Source of the DNA: Myxococcales bacterium
GTDB taxonomy: Bacteria; Myxococcota_A; Polyangia; Polyangiales; Polyangiaceae
Assembly (NCBI GenBank): GCA_016703425.1
Contig: JADJCA010000008.1
Location: forward strand, 484,001 to 548,000
Length of the DNA: 64,000 nt
Direction of reading: 5' to 3'
Shown here: positions 1 to 7,436 of the stretch, one piece after another
Numbering within the stretch: position 1 is the stretch's first letter
How the letters are laid out: each line of letters begins with the position of its first letter
The notes under the pieces: model-generated
Told to the model about the DNA's origin: nothing
Seen by the model: only the letters and a program-made list of their open reading frames with translations
Database searches by the model: none
Position numbers and translations under genes: made by a program

Positions 1-49
1 AGCGGGAAGCCGTGTTGCAGCGGTCGCTGGGCATGCGCCAGGCCAAGAA

Positions 50-440
50 GGCGTGTTTCAGAATCGGGAAGGTCCGCGCACGTCGCGAGGACCTTCGCGC
101 CGCTCGGGATCGCCTAAGCGCCGGTGGCGCAGAGGGTCCGAAAACCGGCGCAGAGGATCGCGAGAGTGGCGCGAAGGATCACGAGAGTGGCGCAGACCGC
201 CGGAAATCGGCGCAGAGGATCGGGAAAGTGAAACGGACCTTCCGACGATCGGCGCAGGGGACGGCTCTGTTGCCACAGACCTTGCGAAAGCGGCGGAGCG
301 CTCCGGCGAATTGGCGCATGGGATCGCCGAATCGGCGCAGAGGCGCGCTCGCCGGCGGAGAGCTTCGGAAAAGTGGCGCGTGGCTCTCGGCGCTGGCACG
401 CGACCTCACCGATCGGGCGCGGAGCTTCGGCCGCCGGCGC
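50..440. repeat. Degenerate 21-bp tandem repeat (minisatellite)
   Basis: A block beginning GGCGC recurs near 126, 147, 168, 189, 209, 251, 292, 313, 334, 354, 375, 395, 416 and 436. The spacing is 20-21 bp or twice that, and the approximate unit is GGCGCAGAGGATCGSGAAAG. Diverged units can be followed upstream to about 50. The 21-bp period keeps frame, so short open frames of seven-residue repeats appear on both strands, but none has a convincing start or codon bias. It abuts the ruined 3' half of vapC. There are no unique spacers, so it is not a CRISPR array. Confidence 0.75.
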
Positions 441-488
441 TCGGCAAGCGCGACACCGCGCGCACCTCTGCGATCGAACAGCAGACCC

Positions 489-812
489 TCATGAGCGGCC
501 GATGTTTCTCAAGCTGCGCTCGGCCATCAAGCGACATCGAAAGCCGCTTGCACGGGGTCCGCCGGCGTCGTCCTCGTCGCGTCGGTCGAGGAGCTCGACT
601 ACGCGGGGTCCCTCGCAACATGGCCTCGAAGCGCGCGAGCTGTTTCGCCGCCTGATTCGGTGCAGCCCCGACGTGATCTCCATCGCCGTGATGACCGAGA
701 TCGTGAAGGCCCCACGCGCCGTCTGGTAAGCGAGCGCGCGAGCCGCGACGGTAGCGTCGCGCTGCTTGAAGATCTCCGAGAAGATGTCGGTGTCGAGGAG
801 AACGCGATCCAC
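489..812 (-). pseudogene. vapC: vapC-like PIN-domain toxin, frameshifted and decayed
   Basis: The GTG start at 812 lies 11 bases after the antitoxin stop. The N-terminus reads LLDTDIFSEIFK, with the PIN acidic residue, and then AMEITSGLHRI, with a second acidic residue, as in VapC RNases. The frame then breaks. The next conserved stretch, QAAKQLARFEAML, is in another frame (near 657), and RVVELLD returns to the first. The C-terminal half, including the remaining PIN acidic residues, cannot be recognised and runs into the 21-bp repeat array. As read, no active toxin can be made. VapC toxins cleave RNA and are normally about 130 residues long. Confidence 0.7.
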
Positions 813-823
813 GGTGCCATTCC

Positions 824-1066
824 CTACGGCATCGGTCGCAGGCGACTCTCCCCGCGGATGTCGCGGACGTGGTCCATGATCTCGTCCACGAGTTCGGGCT
901 CATCCTTGAAGAGACCGATCGGACTAGGAGGACACTCCTTGGCCCCGTCTCCGGCGTCAGCCAGGAGAACGATCAGCTCGGCAGGCCCCACGGGAACTTC
1001 GTCGGGAAGCCGAACCGTGTGGTCCGCTCCCACGTCCACGTTAATTTTGAGCGCCTTCAGCGACAT
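824..1066 (-). CDS. vapB: VapB-type antitoxin
   Basis: 80 residues. The N-terminal part (KINVDVGADHTVRLPDEVP) looks like a short antitoxin DNA-binding beta strand with the hydrophobic pattern of VapB and DUF2281-type antitoxins. The C-terminal tail (GLFKDEPELVDEIMDHVRD) is the usual acidic, helical toxin-binding segment. It sits directly upstream of the broken vapC, in normal antitoxin-first order. Since the toxin is inactivated, the antitoxin may be an orphan, either retained by chance or acting on another toxin. The family assignment comes from pattern and context, not from a search. Confidence 0.7.
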   Translation of the reverse strand: MSLKALKINVDVGADHTVRLPDEVPVGPAELIVLLADAGDGAKECPPSPIGLFKDEPELVDEIMDHVRDIRGESRLRPMP

Positions 1067-1862
1067 CGCTCTCCCACCTTAGCAGATCCTCCGCCCGCGG
1101 CTGGGCGGCACGTGGGTCGACCGGTGTCGTCTTCGCGGTCATAGCGAAAGGCTAGCAGCGGTCGGGTCGTAGGCCTTTAGCCTCGCATTCCAACGTCTCT
1201 CTCTCGAGGGAAGCGCACGCGCTCACGGATATTGGTACGCGATCGGCACCGTCGTCGCTCCGGTGATCGCCGCCGGCACCTGCGTCGGCAGGACCGCCGG
1301 AGAAGTTGCGTCGCACGACTACCTTTTGGCCACCGCCGCGCCCCGCGCCGGCCGGGGCGCGTTCCCCTGCGACGACGCACCTTCGCGCGCGGGCGAGCAC
1401 CCTTGCGTCACCGAGGCCGACGTCTCCGTGACGGCGGGGAGCGTCTCTTTGTCGGGAGGCCAAGCTTCGTTGGCTGGCTGCCTGGCCTCTGCCTAGTAGG
1501 TCCCTATTAAAGGAGGGGCTCGCCGATGCACCTCAAGGCGACGCCGCGGCCACGTTGCACGACGCGCAAGCGTGCCAGCTGCGCGGAGCGAGCGCCGATT
1601 GTCCGCGCCGCCGTCGCTCAGGGTTTCCTGGCATCGAAAGGGCAGGATGCGCCCATCGAGCGGCGCCGCCGACGCGCTAACCGGAGTCCTGGGCTATCAG
1701 CTGGGAACTCGCGTCCGTGGGCGCGCCGGGCGTGGCCTCCGCCACGAGCGAACCAGCATCCCCTTCGTCGACTGCCTCAAGCGCGAGTTTCGCCACCGCA
1801 GGCGGAAAGCCGGATGAGCAAGAACGCGATCGCTACCGTCAGCGACTGGGGAAAGCCCGCCA
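1067..1862. other. Long non-coding or decayed interval
   Basis: About 800 bases without a convincing gene. Open frames exist on both strands, as is usual at this GC content, but none shows a recognisable domain or good start context. The one identifiable item is a 56-bp Rhs-like fragment at 1231-1286. The interval looks like eroded accessory DNA between the VapB and GTPase genes. Confidence 0.5.
1231..1286 (-). pseudogene. 56-bp Rhs fragment
   Basis: Positions 1231-1286 match 4900-4955 inside the Rhs gene at 52 of 56 bases, in the same orientation. In the Rhs gene this segment encodes part of the YD-repeat core (around TTVPIAYQYDGF). Similarity stops abruptly on both sides, so this is a remnant of a former Rhs copy or a duplicated tip, not a gene. 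Confidence 0.7.
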
Positions 1863-2393
1863 CTAGCCACGCTCCCTAAGCATTTTCCTTGGCGCTTCGA
1901 ACGCTTCGACGACGCCAACTCCCGTCCTCGCGACACTCTCGACGTGGCAACACCAACCGGTCCGGAATGCCTCGACTAAGTCCCCGACCGGCAACGAATT
2001 CGGCAGGTCGCGCTTGTTGAGTTGGAATACGACCGGAAGTTCGTCCAACGCGATTCCCACATGCGCCATATCTCGCCGGAGTAGGTCGAGGTGCTCGCGA
2101 TTGGCTTCGAGGCGCTCGACTTGAGAGTCCACCACGTAGAGCACCGCGGCCGTGCCACGTAACAGCTCGATCTCAGCGGCGAGTTGAGAATCGCTTGGGT
2201 CTACGTGGTCGTTGACGACCATAGACCTCCTGCGCGAGACGAAGGCTTCTGTGAGATCGCCACGCCACTCGACGAGGTGCACGTCGGCACCGATCTGCCA
2301 GGCGTCTTTCCCCTGCCCTGAAAGGCGCAGGACATGGCCGAGCGAGGTGGTCCGACCGCCAAGTGCGGGCCCCGCGTACGCAACGCGCATCAT
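1863..2393 (-). CDS. MglA-like small GTPase with altered P-loop
   Basis: 176 residues, the size of a Ras-like MglA GTPase. Visible nucleotide-binding motifs are a P-loop-like GPALGGRTTSL near residues 8-18, NKRD (G4) near 126 and SVARTG (G5) near 153. The segment LLRGTAAVLYVVDSQ matches the conserved core after switch II in MglA proteins. The P-loop lysine that contacts phosphates is arginine here, and a canonical DxxG switch II motif is not evident. Family members act in polarity, motility and polymorphic-toxin loci. Here it lies just downstream of an Rhs immunity locus. It could be a nucleotide-binding but non-hydrolysing relative. Confidence 0.65.
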   Translation of the reverse strand: MMRVAYAGPALGGRTTSLGHVLRLSGQGKDAWQIGADVHLVEWRGDLTEAFVSRRRSMVVNDHVDPSDSQLAAEIELLRGTAAVLYVVDSQVERLEANREHLDLLRRDMAHVGIALDELPVVFQLNKRDLPNSLPVGDLVEAFRTGWCCHVESVARTGVGVVEAFEAPRKMLRERG

Positions 2394-2584
2394 CTCGACA
2401 CAATAGCTCCGTCGACCATCATGAGTGCCGACGACGACGCAGCGTCGAACTCACCGCCCCGTTCGAGCGCGACCTCTCCACCGCAGGCGCACATGCGGGC
2501 GCCGGCAAGCCCAACCGTCACTACGGCAACGGCCCTCAGTCCGCGCCTCTCTGCCCGCACCGTGCGAGAGCGGGCGGCACTCAC
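2390..2584 (-). CDS. Possible small protein, unknown
   Basis: 64 residues from a GTG start that overlaps the stop of the zinc-ribbon gene upstream (GTGA overlap). It has a short hydrophobic stretch (LRAVAVVTVGLAGA) and a CACGG cysteine pair. It ends just before the GTPase start, so it could be a coupled small gene between the two. No family is recognised and the coding evidence is thin; it may be a chance frame. Confidence 0.25.
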   Translation of the reverse strand: MSAARSRTVRAERRGLRAVAVVTVGLAGARMCACGGEVALERGGEFDAASSSALMMVDGAIVSR

Positions 2585-2784
2585 CTTGAAGTTCGCCCCG
2601 GCAACTCGGTGCCCCAGCCTGGATCAAAGGGCGCATGCTTCTTGGTCAACTCGTCGAACTCTTCTGCATTTGCGTCGATCTGTGCGCGCAGGTCAGTCCC
2701 GCAATACGGGCAAAACCGGATCGGCAAGCGAGCGCTCCGCCGCCGAGTTGCTACGCGTACCGCGAGCTGGGTAGCGACCGTCAT
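2581..2784 (-). CDS. Small zinc-ribbon-like protein
   Basis: 67 residues containing RFCPYCGTDL, half of a typical CxxC zinc ribbon, followed by an acidic helix (ANAEEFDELTKKH). Only one CxxC pair is present, so metal binding would need dimerisation or it is a structural knuckle. It lies between the DUF6896-like gene upstream and the GTPase downstream, all on one strand, and may be part of the Rhs-associated accessory set. Function unknown. Confidence 0.5.
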   Translation of the reverse strand: MTVATQLAVRVATRRRSARLPIRFCPYCGTDLRAQIDANAEEFDELTKKHAPFDPGWGTELPGRTSR

Positions 2785-2839
2785 GCTGCATCCTTCGGTG
2801 CGGCACGGCCGGGAGAAGGCGCCCTCGGATGACTGCTCT

Positions 2840-3256
2840 TCATGACCCAGCCAAATATCGTAGATGCGGCGACGGTGGCAGTCCGGGTGCGATGACGACC
2901 CCCGCGGCCGAGAGTCGTTCCAGGGCTTCCTCGATCTCCTCCCGGCTCAGTTCACCAAAGTCGTCGAGCTGGCTCGCCAGTCGCGACAGGCGCCATGCGT
3001 CGAAGCCGCCGACGCGCTCAATAGGACCAAAGTCAAAGTCGAGCGTGTAGTCGGGCGTTTCCACCGTGCAACCGACGCCGTGGAAGAAGTATTCGACGCC
3101 GTTGGGCAGGACGCCCGAGCGCGGGATGAGTCGCGAGTTGGCCGCCATGAGCAAGTCGGACTGTCCAAGAGCATTGCGCAGATCGGCAACGTGCTCGCTC
3201 ACCAATGCCGCGTACCGCCTGATCAAGGCCAGGACCCTATTGTCCTCGTTTGTCAT
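2840..3256 (-). CDS. DUF6896-like protein, probable Rhs immunity protein
   Basis: 138 residues. The core FFHGVGCTVETPDYTLDFDF followed by GFDAWRL resembles the DUF6896 family, whose members commonly lie immediately downstream of Rhs and other polymorphic toxin genes. Its start at 3256 overlaps the stop of the Rhs C-terminal tip at 3253, the coupling expected of a toxin-immunity pair. The C-terminal half is helical and acidic (ELSREEIEEALERL). The presumed role is to bind and neutralise the ParB-like toxin tip of the upstream gene. The assignment is from memory of the family pattern plus position. Confidence 0.6.
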   Translation of the reverse strand: MTNEDNRVLALIRRYAALVSEHVADLRNALGQSDLLMAANSRLIPRSGVLPNGVEYFFHGVGCTVETPDYTLDFDFGPIERVGGFDAWRLSRLASQLDDFGELSREEIEEALERLSAAGVVIAPGLPPSPHLRYLAGS

Positions 3257-6200
3257 CGCCCAAATGCCTCGCTTGCTGCCATGAGCACGTCGTCGGCGCT
3301 GGCGTATCCGAACGAGCCAAGCTCGGAAACTGGAATCGATTCGTATGGCACCTCGGGTAGCCGTGCCTGGCGAGCGGCTGCGAGCCGGTGATGTCCATCG
3401 AGCACATACTTCGTCCCGTTGTGCTCAAAGACCTTGATGGGCGGGCCGTTCCAGCCGCTAGCATTCATGCTGCGCTCGATCTTCGCAACATTCCGCGATG
3501 ACGCGCCCCCTGACAGGCCGTGCAGCCGATGGAACGAGAACGGGCTTGCCTTGCCACCTCCGCCCGCGCCACAGACCCCGCCGAGTTCCTGCATACCAAG
3601 TGGTGTCCCGACTCCGCCAGCGCCGGCGCGCGCCGCAGAAGCCCCGGCACCGAGACCGCGCAGGCCGAGCACGTTGCCCATCGCGCCAAGCACATCGAGC
3701 GTCGATACGTCCGAATCGGACGAGAGACTCATGCCCATCCCGATCACGAGGCCAACGGCTACGACGATCGCGACCGGATTCTTCCCGTCAACATCGATGT
3801 AGTTGATGGGATCGTTGTCCGAGTACCCATAGAGGTTCCAACCGCCGCCGAAACGAATCGGATCCCCGTCGTCCACCTCCCGACCGCAGGGTCGTAGTCT
3901 CGCGCGCCGAAGCGCACGAGCCCCGTGTCGGGGTTGTACACGCCGCCCGCGAAGCCAAAGAGGCTCTTTCTGACGGCCGGAGCGCCCGGCAGCTCCTTCC
4001 CCACTCGTCGTACTCGTACTTCTCCGCAACGAGCCCCGCGGGGTCAATGAGCTGCCGCACGCTGCCGCGCTCGTCTTTCACCACGAGGTAGAGCGTCCCC
4101 GCCGAGCCCTCGAGAATCGCGTCCGGCACATGGCCGCTCGTCGCGTAGACGAAGCGCCGCAGCACCACGCCTGCGTTGTCGAGCACCGCGGCGATGCGCG
4201 AGCCATCCCAGAGGTACCGCTCGCTCACGCCGTTCTTCGTGCGCTTCACGCGCCGGCCGAGGCCGTCGACCTCATACGTGATGACCGTTCCCGCCGCATC
4301 CACGCTCACGAGCTGCCCTTGCGGGTCGTACGTCAGTGTTTGCGCCGGCGTGCTGCGCGTCTTGCGCTCACCGTTGGCGTCATACGTGAACGTCACCCCG
4401 GTTCCGAACCCCGTCTGCCGATCGTGAAGGTCGTAGGCGTACGCCTGGTCCGTGCGGTTCCCGTTCGAGTCGTACGTGTATGTTGCAATGATCGGCGACG
4501 TCACGAGCAGGCCGTTGCGCACTCGCCACAGCCGGCCAGCCGTGTCGTATTCGTAGTACCGATCGGTCGTCGTCGTCTCGTTCACCTCGTGGCGCGTCTG
4601 AACCCGCCCAAGGCCGTCCCTCGTCAGGTCCACCGAGTACTTGGACGTTGCTCCAAACTTCGCCTCGAGCTTTTGCGGCTCGCCGTACGACGGCGTCGCC
4701 GGGTAGGTCACCGTGTACGTCCGCCCTCCCGACGCCGTCAGGCCCGCCAGTTGACCGCTTTGGAAGCCTCCGACGAGACCCGTCCGCGTGATGCCCACGC
4801 CGCCCGTCCCCGTGAGAAGCCCCGTCGCTGAGTCCCATGTCGACGCGATGGGCACCGCGCCGCCGATGGTGCGCGTCTTCACGCGCATGAACCCATCGTA
4901 TTGGTACGCAATCGGCACCGTCGTCGCTCCAGTGATCGCCGTCGACACCTGCGTCACTAGACCGCTCGTGTACGTCGTCGTCGCCGTCGACGTCACAGAC
5001 CCGCCGACCTTGCTCGTGAGCACGCTCGGACGACCCATCCCGTCGTAGGTGATCTCCGCCGTCCGCGCCGCCACAGACCCCGTGGCGCTGTGACCGAGGC
5101 CCTTCACGCGCCCCGCTTCGTCGTAGCTCACGAACGTGGTCCGCGCTGGCAAGCTCGCCGGCTGCGGCAAGAACATGCCCATCGGCGCCTTGTCCTTGTC
5201 CCATCCGTGCGTCGCCACGCGAGGCACCGTCGCCCCGATGTCAGGCGCCGTGTACGCCGTGAGCAAGCCCGCCGCGTCGACCCCAAAGACGTGCGCGGGG
5301 CGCTGTTCCGCAACGGCGCTCGATTGCTTCGTCCCCGGCGGCGTCACAGTGAATTGACGACCCGCGAAGTTGTAACCAAGGTCCACCACACGGCTACCAG
5401 GCAGCGTCATCGACTTCGGACGACCCACGCCGTCACGGGAGGTGACGTTCGTGATGATCGCTCCGGGGTTTACCGTGACGGTCGTCGGGTACCCCGTGAC
5501 CGCGTCGTACGCGAAGGTCGTCGAGCGGCCCGATTGGGTCACGGTCGAGAGGCGCCCCTCGGTGTCGTAAGCCATCACGACGTCGTGAAGCCCTGGCACT
5601 TGCACCGCGGTGACGCGCCCCGCGCCGTCGAATACCGTTGCGCGCTTGAGCGTGCCTCGCGTGACGCTCAACGTCGGCGCCGTTTGAATGTTCGTGAGCG
5701 CCTCGATTTGCGTCAGTGACTTTACATCCGGTGCGCCTCCGCCTGCGACATCGGTGCCCGCAGAGCCGTTGAAGGTCACGGTGTCTGTCACGGAGGTTGT
5801 CGACGTGAGAGCCGGCGACACCCAACCGGCGGCGCGCACGCGCGTCTCGGTCAAGCTGACCGTCGCGGCGGCGTCTACGCCCCCGTCGCCGATTTGGTTG
5901 AGCGTGACGACGCTCGACGCGTACGGCGCCGACAAGCCCAGCCGCGGATCGGCCGCCACCGTCGTAGTCACCGTCGTGCGGTCAGGTGTCGTGACGACGC
6001 TCGTGCCGCTGGCCTTGCGCTCGCTCACCGTGATGAGGCCGTCTTCGCCAGTCGTCGAAATGCGCTCGGTGACATCGCCCAAGGCGGCGCCACGTTCAAT
6101 GTGGCGAATCATCGTGCGGCCCAAGGGGCTCTTGCGTCGCACGAAGCGGCCGCCGGTAGACGAAGAGACGCCCTGAAGCGTGATCGCCCGCTCATCGCCC

Positions 6201-6310
6201 GACGCGTAGACATTCGAGTCGCTCACGAGCCGCCCCGAGAAGTCGTAGAGGAACTTGTGCGGCGTGCCCAACGGGTCGATGAGCTGCGTGAGGAGCCAGT
6301 TGCCGCTTAG
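3253..6310 (-). pseudogene. Rhs/YD-repeat protein with ParB-like toxin tip; 5' truncated and frameshifted
   Basis: YD repeats run through most of the sequence (YDGMGRP, YDSNGNR, YDPQGQL), followed by the Rhs core signature VYNPDTGLVRFGARDYDP and then GWNLYGYSDNDPINYIDVDG. The variable tip ends with NVAKIERSM and DGHHRLAAAR, the ParB/sulfiredoxin-like nuclease or nucleotidyl-binding pattern. The reading frame begins right after an in-frame TAG at 6311-6313 with no usable start, so the N-terminal half of a normal Rhs protein (1500 residues or more) is missing. Frame changes occur at 3999-4002 and 3864-3867, both at GGGG on the coding strand; one extra G at each restores the Rhs sequence, so these two may be sequencing errors. 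The 5' truncation cannot be explained that way. Confidence 0.8.
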
Positions 6311-6391
6311 CTATTCGACGGGAGCCTCGGGGATCGTGGACGACATCCGAGCGGCTTGGCAGGACGAAGGCGCCGGGGTGCCTGAGGAGGT

Positions 6392-6928
6392 ATGCACGCT
6401 CGGCTGCTTAGGCAGTACGCTCAACGGACCTTGTCACTTGACCGGAAACGCCACGAGCCCCAGAGCCTCGACGACGAGACGGCGGAGGCGATCACGGCGC
6501 GGATCGAGCGCCTGCGTGAGGAAGGCACCGTCATGGATCGGTTCGTGGCGGCGGTCGTCGCGGGGCTCGGCGGCCGGGCGTGGCTCGCGCTCGCTGGCGT
6601 CTGCGCGGTGCTCGCCGCGCTGTCCGCCTTGGCCGCCGATGTTCATGAGCGACGTCAATTCGCACGGCGGGACGCGGTCGCTACGCTCGCCGCCCGGGTG
6701 CGTGACGCCGAACCTGCGTTCGCTCACTGCCTGAAGGCTCCGGGGTACGCGCAGATTTCCGTGTTGGCTCACGAGACAAGCGGCGGAGTGAAGGTGAAGG
6801 TCTGGACCCCGCGAACCCCTGCGGGCCTCGGCGCATGCATCGAGCAGGTGCTCGGATCACGACTGAACTCTCGCGATTTGGCGAGCGGCCTTGGCGTCGA
6901 CATGGCGCTGCTGGGAACAGGTCCATGA
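6392..6928 (+). CDS. Hypothetical membrane protein
   Basis: Up to 178 residues with one transmembrane segment (WLALAGVCAVLAALSALAA) and a periplasmic domain containing one cysteine pair. The ATG at 6392 has a purine-rich GAGGAGG only one base away, too close to work well. The ATG at 6533 (MDRFVAAVV) has GAGGAAGG at normal spacing and may be the true start, giving about 131 residues. Not recognised. It precedes a similar small membrane protein with a 3-base gap, so the two are probably co-transcribed. Confidence 0.6.
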   Translation: MHARLLRQYAQRTLSLDRKRHEPQSLDDETAEAITARIERLREEGTVMDRFVAAVVAGLGGRAWLALAGVCAVLAALSALAADVHERRQFARRDAVATLAARVRDAEPAFAHCLKAPGYAQISVLAHETSGGVKVKVWTPRTPAGLGACIEQVLGSRLNSRDLASGLGVDMALLGTGP

Positions 6929-6931
6929 GCC

Positions 6932-7378
6932 ATGGCTGATGGGTTGAACGTCAACGAGGAGCGGCGAGCGGCCGCCATGGAGTGGTACCGGGCGCTCGAC
7001 GCGAGGGCACGCGGCCAGAGCTTGCGCGTCCCATCGAGCCTAAGGACCTTCATCCTGGCGACCATCGTGGCGGTCCCAATCTCCATCGTCGCCCCCGCCG
7101 TGCTGGTGCAGCGCCGTCAGACAGCCACGCCGGCCATCGTTGCGGAGGAGCTCCACGCGCTTGAGAACAAGCTCGCCGCCACTTGCCGGGTGGCGGCGCC
7201 GACTCGGCTGCGCGTGAGCATGCTCGGGCCCGGCAACTTGGACGTCGTTCCTCGCAGCCCCGAGGCGGCTTGCGTGAAGGAGCAACTCAATTCGGCGCGT
7301 CACGCGGTGTCCAAGCTTGCGGTCGGCGACACTGCGACGGCGAGCCTTCTCCTTCTGCCCTCCGAGCACCGCGACTAG
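6932..7378 (+). CDS. Hypothetical membrane protein
   Basis: 148 residues: a cytoplasmic N-terminal helix, one transmembrane segment (TFILATIVAVPISIVAPAVLV) and an outer domain of about 85 residues with two cysteines. Its layout mirrors the preceding gene (short cytoplasmic part, one membrane helix, small outer domain with two cysteines), so the two may be diverged partners or paralogues. No family is recognised. A 10-bp hairpin begins at the stop codon. Confidence 0.6.
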   Translation: MADGLNVNEERRAAAMEWYRALDARARGQSLRVPSSLRTFILATIVAVPISIVAPAVLVQRRQTATPAIVAEELHALENKLAATCRVAAPTRLRVSMLGPGNLDVVPRSPEAACVKEQLNSARHAVSKLAVGDTATASLLLLPSEHRD

Positions 7379-7408
7379 GCGGTCGGCTCTGACCTCGCGC
7401 CGACCGCC
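7378..7408. terminator. Perfect 10-bp hairpin between convergent genes
   Basis: GGCGGTCGGC at 7378-7387 pairs perfectly with GCCGACCGCC at 7399-7408 across an 11-base loop. It starts on the last base of the upstream stop codon and lies between two convergent genes. No T-run follows on either strand, so it is not a classical intrinsic terminator, but position and strength suggest transcript 3'-end formation or protection. Confidence 0.5.
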
Positions 7409-7436
7409 GTGGCTCACGGCCCCCCCCGCCCGTCGA

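Noticed and set aside
126..440. CRISPR array
   Set aside because: The units are contiguous degenerate 21-mers with no unique spacers, and no cas gene is present.
1526..1879. 117-residue open frame in the gap before the GTPase
   Set aside because: Arg/Pro-rich composition, no domain, poor start context.
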